Of a stretch of DNA of 64,000 nt, positions 43,864 through 52,376 are shown piece by piece (position 1 is the first letter of the stretch; every line of letters begins with the position of its first letter). The notes under the pieces are model-generated. The model made no database searches. It saw only the letters and a program-made list of their open reading frames with translations, and was not told the origin of the DNA. Position numbers and translations under genes: made by a program. The DNA comes from Pseudomonas alloputida (GTDB lineage Bacteria; Pseudomonadota; Gammaproteobacteria; Pseudomonadales; Pseudomonadaceae). Where the stretch lies: contig NZ_CP128540.1 of NCBI RefSeq assembly GCF_021283545.2, forward strand, positions 5,367,501-5,431,500, in the 5' to 3' direction.

Positions 43864-46188
43864 ATGCCGTTGCGCCCCAACCCGTTCGTTCACGCCCTGC
43901 TGCTCACCACCACCCTCGGCCTGGCCATGCCCGCCGCCCAGGCCGAAACCCGCAGCTACCACATCGCCGCCGGTTCTCTTGAAGACGCCCTCAACCAGTT
44001 CGGCCGCGAAAGCGGTGCACTGATCTCGTTCGGCTCGCAACTGACCCAGGGCATGAGCACTCAAGGCCTGGACGGCCAGTACGACACGCGCCAGGGGCTC
44101 GACGCCCTGCTGCGCGGCAGCGGCCTGCAAGCACGCCAGGAAACCGACAACGCGTTCAGCCTGCAACCCATCACAGCCCCTGCTGCTGGCGCAGCAGTCG
44201 AGCTAGGCGCCTCCACCGTGGTCGGCGACTGGCTGGCCGAGGCGCAGCAGGACAACGTATTCGAGCACCCCGGCGCCCGCGACGTAGTGCGCCGTGAGGA
44301 ATTCGAACGCAACGGTGCTACCACCGCCCGCGAAGTGCTCAACCGCATCCCCGGGGTCAACGCCCCCGACAACAACGGTACCGGCAGCCATGACCTGGCG
44401 CTGAACTTCGGCATCCGCGGCCTCAACCCGCGCCTGGCATCGCGCTCGACCGTGCTGATGGATGGCATCCCGGTGCCCTTCGCGCCGTACGGCCAGCCGC
44501 AGCTGTCGCTGGCCCCGCTGAGCATGGGCAACATGGACGCAGTGGACGTAGTGCGCGGTGGCGGCGCGGTGCGCTACGGCCCGCAGAACGTCGGCGGCAT
44601 CGTCAACTTCGTCACCCGGGCGATCCCTGAACAGGCCACGTTCAAGGCCGCCATGCAAAACCAGATCAGCCCGTCTTCGAGCCACGAAGGTTTCAAGAAC
44701 AGCGCCAACCTGCTGGTCGGTGGCACCAACGACAACGGTCTGGGCGGCGCCCTGTTGTACTCCGGCACCCGCGGGGGTGACTGGCGCGAACACAGCGACA
44801 CGCAGATCGACGACCTGATCCTCAAGGGCAAGCTGCAACTGGACGAAGCCAACAGCCTGCACGCCATGGCCCAGTACTACGAGGGCGAGGCCGACATGCC
44901 CGGCGGCCTGAGCACCGCCGATTTCGATGCCGACCCGTACCAGTCCACGCGCCTGAAAGACAAGTTCTGGGGCCGCCGCACGCTGTTCAACTTCGGCTAC
45001 GACTACAAGCAGGATGACCGCCAGTTCAGCGTCAACAGCTTCTTCACCAAGACCCTGCGCAGCGGCTACCTGGACCAAGGCAGCTTCGTCTCGCTGTCGC
45101 CACGCGAGTACTGGGTGCGCGGCATCGAAACCCGCTTCTCGCAGGGCGTGGCCCTGGGTGACAGCTGGCACGAGCTGGGCATCGGCTACCGCTACGTCAA
45201 CGAAGCCGGCCACGAACTGCGCTTCCGCGAGCCGGTGAACGGCAGCCTGCCCACCACCGCCAGCCGCAACGACCGCGACACCCGTGGCAGCACCGAAGCC
45301 CATGCCATCTACCTGGATGACCGCATCGACATCGGCCGCTGGACCATCACCCCGGGCGTGCGCTACGAGATGATCGACTCCGAGCAGAGCAACAAGCTCA
45401 ACGGCCAGCGCTACCAGGGCAGCTACAACACTGCACTGCCAGCCCTGAACGTGATGTACCACCTGACCGACAGCTGGAACCTGTACGCCAACACCGAAGG
45501 ATCGTTCGGCAGCGTGCAGTACAGCCAGATGCCCAACCGGGTCAGCAGTGGCGAAGTGAAACCGGAAAAAGCGCGCACCTGGGAAGTGGGTACCCGTTAC
45601 GACAACGGCGACTTGCAGGCCGAGATCGGCGCGTTCCTGATCAACTTCGACAACCAGTATGAAAGCAACCAGACCAACGACTCGGTGATCGCCCGTGGTG
45701 AAACCCGCCACCAGGGTATCGAGACCAGCGTCCGCTATGCGCTGGACGGCCTGAGCCCGGCCTTGGCCGGCTTCGACGTGCACGCCAGCTATGCGTTCGT
45801 CGACGCCACCATCCGTGAGGACGGGCCGAACAAAGGCAACCAGGTGCCGTTCTCGTCGCGCCACAAGGGCAACCTGGGCGTGGGCTACACCGAGGGCCCT
45901 TGGCAGCTGAACCTGGACGGCAGCTTCCAGAGCAGCCAGTACGCCGACAACGCCAACACCAGCACCGAAAGCGCCGATGGAAGCACCGGGCGCATTCCGG
46001 GCTACATGCTGGTCAGCACCCGTGCCGGGTACGACTTTGGCCCGCAGTTGTCGAACCTCAAGGTGGCAGTCGGGGTGAAGAACCTGTTCAACCGCGAGTA
46101 CTACACGCGTTCTTACGATGACAACAACAAGGGCAAGTATGTGGGTGAACCACGTACCTTGTATTTGCAGACGTCGGTGGAATTCTGA
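43864..46188 (+). CDS. fecA: TonB-dependent ferric-citrate-type receptor FecA with signalling domain
   Basis: It has 774 residues. A signal peptide ends near residue 27 (AQAET). A signalling domain follows (SLEDALNQFGRESGALISFGSQ), then a plug with GIRGLNPRLASRSTVLMDGI and VVRGGGAVRYGPQNVGG, and a barrel ending in SVEF. The FecI-FecR-FecA order and FecA-like plug support ferric dicitrate uptake; the ligand is inferred. It is preceded by 94 bases where the FecI promoter would lie; GAAATATTTT at about 43784 is a possible but unproven -35 region. Confidence 0.9.
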   Translation: MPLRPNPFVHALLLTTTLGLAMPAAQAETRSYHIAAGSLEDALNQFGRESGALISFGSQLTQGMSTQGLDGQYDTRQGLDALLRGSGLQARQETDNAFSLQPITAPAAGAAVELGASTVVGDWLAEAQQDNVFEHPGARDVVRREEFERNGATTAREVLNRIPGVNAPDNNGTGSHDLALNFGIRGLNPRLASRSTVLMDGIPVPFAPYGQPQLSLAPLSMGNMDAVDVVRGGGAVRYGPQNVGGIVNFVTRAIPEQATFKAAMQNQISPSSSHEGFKNSANLLVGGTNDNGLGGALLYSGTRGGDWREHSDTQIDDLILKGKLQLDEANSLHAMAQYYEGEADMPGGLSTADFDADPYQSTRLKDKFWGRRTLFNFGYDYKQDDRQFSVNSFFTKTLRSGYLDQGSFVSLSPREYWVRGIETRFSQGVALGDSWHELGIGYRYVNEAGHELRFREPVNGSLPTTASRNDRDTRGSTEAHAIYLDDRIDIGRWTITPGVRYEMIDSEQSNKLNGQRYQGSYNTALPALNVMYHLTDSWNLYANTEGSFGSVQYSQMPNRVSSGEVKPEKARTWEVGTRYDNGDLQAEIGAFLINFDNQYESNQTNDSVIARGETRHQGIETSVRYALDGLSPALAGFDVHASYAFVDATIREDGPNKGNQVPFSSRHKGNLGVGYTEGPWQLNLDGSFQSSQYADNANTSTESADGSTGRIPGYMLVSTRAGYDFGPQLSNLKVAVGVKNLFNREYYTRSYDDNNKGKYVGEPRTLYLQTSVEF

Positions 46189-46366
46189 CCGGTAGCAAAT
46201 GGGGGCCGCTTTGTAGCCCCCCTTTTGCAACAAGAAATTTATTTTCAAAAAGGGCTTGAATTCATTCCGCAGTTGCCTGACCTTAGAGTCAAGAGGCGCA
46301 GAAATTCCAAGGGTCTCAAGGGCCTAGGCGCGTCTCCATGCGAGCAAGCTGAATAAGGATTGAATC

Positions 46367-46714
46367 ATGCAAATCCAGGTCAACAGCAGCAACGATTTCG
46401 ATGGTAACGCCCGGCTCGACCAGTGGGTCCGCAGCACACTGCAGAACTCGCTGGAACGTTACGAAGAAGACCTCACCCGCATCGAGGTTCACCTGCGCGA
46501 CGAGAACGGCGTCAAGCCCGGACCGCATGACAAACGCTGCCAGATGGAGGCTCGCCCGAAAGGCCACCAACCGATTTCCGTGACCCACACCGCCAGTTCG
46601 CTGGACCAGGCAGTCGACGGTGCCGCCACCAAGCTCAATCACGCGCTGGAGCACTTCTACGGCAAGCTGCGCAGCAAGCGCGGCGCCTTGGAACTGAGTG
46701 ACCCGGACGCCTGA
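46367..46714 (+). CDS. HPF/RaiA-family ribosome-associated protein
   Basis: It has 115 residues with one S30AE/HPF-type domain (RIEVHLRDENG, CQMEARPKGHQPISVTHTASSLDQAVDGAATKL). Proteins of this family bind the 30S subunit under stress, and this short type may act as a hibernation factor. AAGGA lies eight bases before the ATG. It is followed by a strong terminator, so it is probably monocistronic. Confidence 0.85.
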   Translation: MQIQVNSSNDFDGNARLDQWVRSTLQNSLERYEEDLTRIEVHLRDENGVKPGPHDKRCQMEARPKGHQPISVTHTASSLDQAVDGAATKLNHALEHFYGKLRSKRGALELSDPDA

Positions 46715-46724
46715 TCGGCAATGC

Positions 46725-46753
46725 AAAACGCCCGGCCTTGAGCCGGGCGTTTT
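46725..46753 (+). terminator. Rho-independent terminator after the HPF-like gene
   Basis: AAAACGCCCGGC-CTTGA-GCCGGGCGTTTT: an 8-bp GC stem extended by A/T pairs, with a T-tract on the plus strand and an A-tract upstream that would allow activity on both strands. Confidence 0.9.
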
Positions 46754-46833
46754 CGTTTGTGCCGATCAATGGCGCTGAACCAACATGCGAACGTCCGGTC
46801 AACCTCTGCATCACTCACCGCAGAAGCAAGACC

Positions 46834-47124
46834 ATGAACAACCCATTCGAACGAATCAGTGCTGCATTCGCCCCCGAATACCGGGTGAACCTGAGCATTG
46901 CCAACCTCGACGGCAGCATCATGCTGACCCTGTCCGACGACGCCGGCGTGGTCGCCAAGCGCCTCATCACCCCGGCCCAACGCAATGACCCGGTGCGCCT
47001 GCAACGGGTGATCGACAGCATCCGCCTGGGCCTTGCGATCGAACTCAGCCAGAACCCCCTGCAAGTGCTGGCCGCGCTGACCCGTGACGCCCGCCACGAG
47101 CCGCGCCATTTTGTTGCCAATTGA
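46834..47124 (+). CDS. DUF3509 protein
   Basis: It has 96 residues starting MNNPFERISAAFAPEYRVNLS, a layout common to Pseudomonas DUF3509 proteins. It has no signal or membrane segment and its function is unknown. The open frame extends back to 46738 through the terminator. The ATG at 46834 is the first sensible start, though its ribosome site is weak. Its stop lies three bases from the stop of the convergent psiE gene. Confidence 0.78.
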   Translation: MNNPFERISAAFAPEYRVNLSIANLDGSIMLTLSDDAGVVAKRLITPAQRNDPVRLQRVIDSIRLGLAIELSQNPLQVLAALTRDARHEPRHFVAN

Positions 47125-47127
47125 GGG

Positions 47128-47598
47128 CTACTTGCCCTCCTCCACTGCCTTGCCGTTGGCGTCCAGCACCTTGGTCGAGGGGTAGCGGTACGAAGCGTAG
47201 CGCACCACCAGGATCGAGAACGCCAGCAACAGGATGCCGCCGCACAGGTACAGCAGCCCTTCATCGGGTGCCTTGTGGTGCGAAACATCGCCGATCAGCA
47301 GGCGAGTGAGCGCGGTGATTGCCACGTACAGCAGGAAGCGGATCGGCATGTGGTTGGTCTTGAAGTAGATCCCCACCATCGCCCCCAGCTCCAGGTAGAT
47401 GAACAACAGCAGGATGTCATCGACACTGATCCCGCCCTTGCCCAGCATGTCCAGGAACGTCACCACCGCCGCGTAGGCGGTGATGGCGCCAATGCCGAAC
47501 AGCGCCAGGTAATGGAACGCCTCGACGCACAGGTTGCCCAGCGAGTCGGCCGAGCCGTGCAGGCCCTTGCGCAGTTTTTCTGCCCATTTGATGTTCAC
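47128..47598 (-). CDS. psiE: Phosphate-starvation-inducible PsiE-family membrane protein
   Basis: It has 156 residues with four transmembrane helices (about 30-52, 60-78, 85-101 and 114-132) and the conserved GKGGISVDDILLLFIYLELGAMVGIYF stretch. The start codon is GTG. The function of PsiE is not known in detail. Convergent with the DUF3509 gene. Confidence 0.87.
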   Translation of the reverse strand: MNIKWAEKLRKGLHGSADSLGNLCVEAFHYLALFGIGAITAYAAVVTFLDMLGKGGISVDDILLLFIYLELGAMVGIYFKTNHMPIRFLLYVAITALTRLLIGDVSHHKAPDEGLLYLCGGILLLAFSILVVRYASYRYPSTKVLDANGKAVEEGK

Positions 47599-48110
47599 GA
47601 TGTTCCATTCCCCGATACGTCTTTAAGGATGATGCGTCGCTGATGTGACGCTTGTGCCATGCAGTTAAAGGGCCAAGCCCCTGTCTTGGAAGGCGACCGA
47701 TTGCCGCAAGGCACCTTGAGGCATGGCACGATGCATGAACTGGAGGCGCTGCGGCCTCTTCTTGAGTCGGCGCTGGTTCAGGTGCAGATGTCCGCTGAGC
47801 CCAGGAACTTCGCACTAAGGCTGGTTAACGTGCCGGAAGGGCCGGCCTCTTCGCGGGCTCGCCCGCTCCCACAGCGGTCACCACAGTAGTCAAGACTTGC
47901 ACAGTACCTGTGGGAGCGGGCGTGCCCGCGAAAGGGCCGGACCTGCCGACAAATATCCCCGGCCATGCACCGTCGCAGCCGCCACCCCATTCGCGGGCAA
48001 GCCTGTGCCTACAACTGTTTCGGGCAAATGGTTCCTGGCAAAGGCGCTCCCGCAGCGCTCGGTCTGTGCCACGCTACAATTTCTGCTTGCGAACCAACCA
48101 GTATTGCCAT
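47599..48110. repeat. Intergenic region with several REP copies, no gene supported
   Basis: Three REP sequences are visible: 47839-47875 (TTCGCGGGCTCGCCCGCTCC...), 47906-47940 in opposite orientation (CCTGTGGGAGCGGGCGTGCC...) and a decayed copy at 47989-48013. Short open frames here only read through the repeats. Nothing else was recognised before the LexA box. Confidence 0.75.
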
Positions 48111-48130
48111 TACTGTATATAGATACAGTA
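48111..48130. promoter_or_regulatory. LexA (SOS) box upstream of the YebG-family gene
   Basis: TACTGTATATAGATACAGTA has the CTG-N10-CAG core and near-perfect symmetry expected of a strong LexA site. It ends 39 bases before the start codon, overlapping the likely promoter. Confidence 0.9.
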
Positions 48131-48169
48131 AACCGCAACACAACCAGCAAAAAGGCATAGAGGTGATGA

Positions 48170-48433
48170 ATGGCCGTCGAAGTGGTGTACCGCAGCAGCC
48201 GCGACCCGGAGCGCTTGTTCATGGATAAGGCCGAAGCAGACCGTCACGACAAGATGCTCGAACTGGCCGAGCGCCTGGCCGAAGTGCTGCACAAGGCGGT
48301 GCCGTCGCTGACCGAGCAGCAGGTCGAGGAAGCCGGTATCTACATGGCGAAGAACCGCGATGTGTTCGCCCGGGCGTTCAAAAGCCAGCCGGATGCGCTG
48401 GCCGAATTGCTTGAGGGTACTGCTGCCGAGTGA
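48170..48433 (+). CDS. yebG: YebG-family SOS-induced protein
   Basis: It has 87 residues starting MAVEVVYRSSRDPERLFMDK, a characteristic YebG N-terminus, followed by a helical region. Its molecular role in the DNA-damage response is not established. GAGG sits six bases before the ATG, and a strong LexA box lies upstream, which confirms SOS control. A half REP follows at about 48447-48470. Confidence 0.9.
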   Translation: MAVEVVYRSSRDPERLFMDKAEADRHDKMLELAERLAEVLHKAVPSLTEQQVEEAGIYMAKNRDVFARAFKSQPDALAELLEGTAAE

Positions 48434-48491
48434 TATCGCTGGAGCTGTGCGGGTTTACCCGCGAAGTGGCCCACCACGCCATCATCAACCT

Positions 48492-49511
48492 TCAGCCATA
48501 CAACAACCGCTCCGCCAACATCTGCGCCACCCTTGCCGGCGAACGCTTCTCCGCCTGCGCATGGCCAAACACTTCGGTCAGCCGTGAAGGGATTCGCGCC
48601 AGGTGCGCAGTAATGGTGCGCTGGTCTTCGCCACGGTGGGTGAGTGCCACATAGATCAGCCCACCGGCATTGATCACGTAGTCAGGTGCATACAATATGC
48701 CGCGCGACTCCAGCTGGTCTGCCACCTGCAAGGTAGTCAGCTGGTTGTTGGCCGCCCCCGCCACTGCCGCACAACGCAGTTGCATCACGCTCTGCCCGTT
48801 CAGTACCGGGCCCACGCCGCAGGGTGCAAAGATATCGCAAGGGGTACTGATCAACGCATCGTTGGTCACCGGTTTGGCATCGAACTGCTCCATCGCCAGC
48901 CGCACCCGCCCCGGGTCCAAGTCGCTGACCAGCAGCTCCGCGCCCACCGCATGCAATTGCTCCGCCAGGGCATAACCAACATTGCCCAACCCCTGGACCG
49001 CTACCCGCAAGCCTCTCAGGTCATCGCTGCCCAGCCGGAACGAGGTTGTGGCACGTATGCCCGCGAACACCCCCATCGCCGCATGTGGCGATGGGTCGCC
49101 CGATGCAGTGGTGCTGGTCACGTAGGGCGTGCTGTGGGCAATGCAGTCCATGTCCAAGGTCGAGGTGCCACTGTCCACGGCGATGATGAAGCGCCCATGC
49201 AAGGTATCGATGAAGCGGCCAAAGGCCTCGAACAGCGCTGCGCGGTTTTCCACATGCGGGTTGCGCATGATTACCGCCTTGCCACCCCCCATCGGCAAGC
49301 CGGCCAGTGCTGCCTTGTAGCTCATGCCCTGGGCCAGGCGAATCGCGTCGGTCATGGCGCTTTCGTCATCGGCGTAAGGCAGGTAGCGGCACCCCCCCAT
49401 GGCCGGGCCCAAATGCTCACTGTGGATTGCCACAACGGCTTTCAGGCCCGTAGGCGGGTCATTGAACAGGTGCAGTGACTGGGTACGGGTGCTTTGCATC
49501 AGCGCGAACAT
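48492..49511 (-). CDS. Leucine/valine-type amino-acid dehydrogenase
   Basis: This NAD-dependent oxidative deaminase of branched-chain amino acids has 339 residues. Catalytic lysines K66 (MSYKAALAG) and K78 (PMGGGKAVI) are present, with a Rossmann motif in VQGLGNVGYAL. Length and spacing fit Leu/Phe/Val dehydrogenases rather than glutamate dehydrogenase. GGAG lies eight bases before the ATG. Stand-alone gene. Confidence 0.88.
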   Translation of the reverse strand: MFALMQSTRTQSLHLFNDPPTGLKAVVAIHSEHLGPAMGGCRYLPYADDESAMTDAIRLAQGMSYKAALAGLPMGGGKAVIMRNPHVENRAALFEAFGRFIDTLHGRFIIAVDSGTSTLDMDCIAHSTPYVTSTTASGDPSPHAAMGVFAGIRATTSFRLGSDDLRGLRVAVQGLGNVGYALAEQLHAVGAELLVSDLDPGRVRLAMEQFDAKPVTNDALISTPCDIFAPCGVGPVLNGQSVMQLRCAAVAGAANNQLTTLQVADQLESRGILYAPDYVINAGGLIYVALTHRGEDQRTITAHLARIPSRLTEVFGHAQAEKRSPARVAQMLAERLLYG

Positions 49512-49635
49512 CGACCGGCTCCCCTACGAGGTGCTCCTTCCAGTATAGGCACGGCCTCGGCCTTGACGCCGCCGCCGGACCACTGGACGAAACCACGCGC
49601 CACGGCTAATACTCAAACGTGTGTGGAGATACCCC

Positions 49636-50442
49636 ATGAAGCCACGTCAAGCCTGCCTGGCCTGCCTGGAACGCGAGCCTGTCGACCTGCTGGAAGCCGC
49701 ACTGTGGATTGCTGCCGAGCACGACCCTGGTGTCGAGCCCGCTGCCAGCCTTGCTGCGCTGCACGACCTGCAGCGCGAGATAAGCGCCAACCTGCCGATG
49801 CTTCCACTATGCGAACTGGCCCAGCCACTGCTGCGCCAGCTGAATGCGCTGGGCTTTCAGCAGGATGAATATCACCCCTTGCGCCCCCATGCGGCGATGA
49901 TGGACAAGGTACTGCAGCGCCGCCGCGGCCAACCACTGACCCTGGCCATCCTCGCTTTGGAACTGGCCAGGCGGCTGTCCATACCGCTGGAGGGTGTGGG
50001 CTTCCCTGGCCATTTCCTGCTGCGCGTACCGGGTGCCGACCACCTGCTCGATCCCTGCGGCGGCCGGCGCCTGTATCCCAGCGACTGCCGCGAATTGCTG
50101 GCGCGCCAGTTCGGCCCGCACCTGGCGCTGACAGCCGAGCACCTGCGCAGCGCCAGCCCGCTGCAGATGCTGCAACGCCTGTCACGCAACCTGCGCCAAC
50201 TGCACATCAGTAACGACAACCACCTGGCGGCATTGATCGATTCAGAGCGGATCATGCAGTTGGGCCCGGTGCAGGTGAGCGACTACATGACTCGCGCCTC
50301 TCTCTACCATCATCTGGATTGCCCGCAGGCCGAGCGCTTCGACCTGGAGCATGCATTGCTGCTGACGGAAGACCCGGTCCAGCGCCTGAAGCTGTCCGAG
50401 CGAATCGGCAAGCTTCCGGCGGCGAACCGTTCACTTCACTGA
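49636..50442 (+). CDS. SirB1-family (transglutaminase-like/TPR) protein
   Basis: It has 268 residues with the SirB1 hallmark RRGQPLTLAILALELARRLSIPLEGVGFPGHFLLR, a transglutaminase-like fold, followed by helical TPR-like segments. The family's function is poorly defined. The open frame begins at 49621; the ATG at 49636 starts MKPRQACLACLERE, which is more typical. It overlaps the convergent maiA stop by seven bases. Confidence 0.82.
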   Translation: MKPRQACLACLEREPVDLLEAALWIAAEHDPGVEPAASLAALHDLQREISANLPMLPLCELAQPLLRQLNALGFQQDEYHPLRPHAAMMDKVLQRRRGQPLTLAILALELARRLSIPLEGVGFPGHFLLRVPGADHLLDPCGGRRLYPSDCRELLARQFGPHLALTAEHLRSASPLQMLQRLSRNLRQLHISNDNHLAALIDSERIMQLGPVQVSDYMTRASLYHHLDCPQAERFDLEHALLLTEDPVQRLKLSERIGKLPAANRSLH

Positions 50443-51068
50443 GCCGGGCTGTCCGGCTGCTGGGCGGGATGGGCCTTGGCGAACGCCGGGTGCGCGGCCG
50501 CCAGTGCGGCAACCCGCAGGATGCGCGGGAAGCTGTCGAGGTCGATGTTGAAGCGTTCGGCCGCGTACAACTGCGGGATCAGGTACACATCCGCCAGCCC
50601 AGGCGTGTCGCCAAAGCAGAAACCGTGATCGCCAATCAGTTGCTCCACTGCCGCGAGCCCTTGGCTGATCCAGTGGCCGATCCACTGGTTGACCTGCCCC
50701 TCATCCTGACCGGCCTGGCGCAGCCGGTTGAGCACACTGACGTTGTGCAGCGGATGAATGTCGCAACCAATGATGGCCGCCACCCCCCGAACCCTGGCCC
50801 GTGCCTCGGCGGTGGCCGGCAGCAACGCAGGCTGTGGATAAACCTCTTCCAGGTACTCGATGATCGCCGGCGACTGCACCAGCACCTCACCACCGTCGGT
50901 GCGCAAGGCCGGTACGCGGCCCTGCGGGTTGACGGCTACATAGCCCTCGCCACGCTGCTCACCCTGCAGCAGGTTGACCGGCAGGGACTGGTAAGCCAGC
51001 CCCTTCAGTGCCAGGGCAATGCGCACCCGGTAGGACGAGGTGGAACGGTAATAGGTGTACAGCTCCAT
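50436..51068 (-). CDS. maiA: Maleylacetoacetate isomerase
   Basis: This zeta-class glutathione-S-transferase-fold enzyme isomerises 4-maleylacetoacetate to fumarylacetoacetate in tyrosine breakdown. It has 210 residues with the zeta-class N-terminal motif YYRSTSSYRVRIALALKG, carrying the Ser-Ser-Tyr active-site segment, and the QSPAIIEYLEE segment. GGAGG is seven bases before the ATG. It is third in the hmgA-fahA-maiA operon. Confidence 0.95.
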   Translation of the reverse strand: MELYTYYRSTSSYRVRIALALKGLAYQSLPVNLLQGEQRGEGYVAVNPQGRVPALRTDGGEVLVQSPAIIEYLEEVYPQPALLPATAEARARVRGVAAIIGCDIHPLHNVSVLNRLRQAGQDEGQVNQWIGHWISQGLAAVEQLIGDHGFCFGDTPGLADVYLIPQLYAAERFNIDLDSFPRILRVAALAAAHPAFAKAHPAQQPDSPAQ

Positions 51069-51080
51069 ACCCCTGCCTCC

Positions 51081-52373
51081 TCAGTTGGCTGCGATGACCG
51101 TGCCGCGGCACTCACCGAAACCGATGCTGGCCACGCCGTCACGTGTGCAGCGGGCACGCAGGATGATTTCGTCGCCGTCTTCGAGGAATTTGCGCACCTC
51201 GCCGCTGGCCAGCTCGACCGGCAGTTTGCCGCCTTCGGTGATCTCCAGCAGGCTACCGAACGATCCCGGCGTGGCGCCCGACAGCGTGCCCGACCCGAAC
51301 AGGTCACCTGGCTGCAGCTGGCAGCCGTTGACACTGTGGTGCGCCACCAGCTGCGCCACGGTCCAGTACATGCTGCGGGTGTTGCTCAGGGTCAGGCGGT
51401 GCGGGGCAATGCCCTGCTCACGCATGCGCTCGGTCAGCAGCAGCACTTCGAGTTCGATATCGAATGCACCGCTGGCCTGGTCGCGCTTGTCCAGCAGGTA
51501 CGAAAGCGGCTGCGGGTCACCTTCGGGACGAGCCGGCTGGGCACAGCGGAACGGCTCCAACGCTTCGGCGGTGACCACCCAGGGCGAAATGGTGGTGATG
51601 AAGCTCTTGGACAGGAACGGCCCCAGTGGCTGGTATTCCCAGGCCTGGATATCGCGCGCCGACCAATCGTTGAGCAGGCACAGGCCGGCTACGTGCTCGG
51701 CGGCATCGCCTACCGGAATTGCCTGGCCCATGTCATTGCCCTGGCCAATCCAGATACCCAGTTCCAGTTCGTAGTCCAGACGAGCGCAAGGGCCGAAGCT
51801 CGGCTCGGTGTGCCCCGCCGGCAGGGTCTGGCCCTTGGGCCGACGCACGTCGGTGCCGGACGGGCGGATGGTGGAGGCGCGGCCGTGATAACCGATCGGC
51901 ACGTACTTGTAGTTGGGCAGCAGTGGGTTGTCGGGGCGGAACAGTTTGCCCACGTTCTTCGCATGCTCGATACCAACGTAGAAATCGGTGTAGTCACCGA
52001 TCTGCGCTGGCACGTGCAGCTGGCAGTCGCTGGCCGGGAGCAGCGCCGGCTTCAGGGCTGCCTGGTGTTCGCTGTGCTCGCCCAGCAGCACCTGCAAACG
52101 CTCACGCAGGGCTACGCGGGCGTTGCGGCCCATAGCGAAGAATGCGTTCAGAGCCCCGCCGCGGGTGGCTTCAACTGCGGCCTTGGCCGCCCCGTCGAAC
52201 AGCCCGGCGGCCAGCACCGCCTCCAGGTCGAGGATCGCGTCGCCGATGGCCACGCCACAGCGCCTGGCTTCACCCGGCCGGCTGAAGATGCCCAATGGCA
52301 GGTTCTGCAGGGGGAAGTCGCTGTGCCCGTTGGCGTGCTCGACCCAGCTACGGGCATTGGCAGAGTGGTTCAT
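51081..52373 (-). CDS. fahA: Fumarylacetoacetase
   Basis: It hydrolyses fumarylacetoacetate to fumarate and acetoacetate, the last step of homogentisate breakdown. It has 430 residues. The N-terminal SH3-like domain is followed by the FAH fold with DYTDFYVGIEHAKNVG, the metal-site GYELELGIWIGQGN-like stretch (LDYELELGIWIG) and NDWSARDIQAWEYQPLGPF. Its start lies just after the hmgA stop, with GGAG at seven bases. Confidence 0.95.
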   Translation of the reverse strand: MNHSANARSWVEHANGHSDFPLQNLPLGIFSRPGEARRCGVAIGDAILDLEAVLAAGLFDGAAKAAVEATRGGALNAFFAMGRNARVALRERLQVLLGEHSEHQAALKPALLPASDCQLHVPAQIGDYTDFYVGIEHAKNVGKLFRPDNPLLPNYKYVPIGYHGRASTIRPSGTDVRRPKGQTLPAGHTEPSFGPCARLDYELELGIWIGQGNDMGQAIPVGDAAEHVAGLCLLNDWSARDIQAWEYQPLGPFLSKSFITTISPWVVTAEALEPFRCAQPARPEGDPQPLSYLLDKRDQASGAFDIELEVLLLTERMREQGIAPHRLTLSNTRSMYWTVAQLVAHHSVNGCQLQPGDLFGSGTLSGATPGSFGSLLEITEGGKLPVELASGEVRKFLEDGDEIILRARCTRDGVASIGFGECRGTVIAAN

Positions 52374-52376
52374 GGA

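Noticed and set aside
44203..46248. A 681-codon open frame antisense to fecA
   Set aside because: Shadow of the receptor gene; no recognisable domain and composition typical of antisense high-G+C frames.
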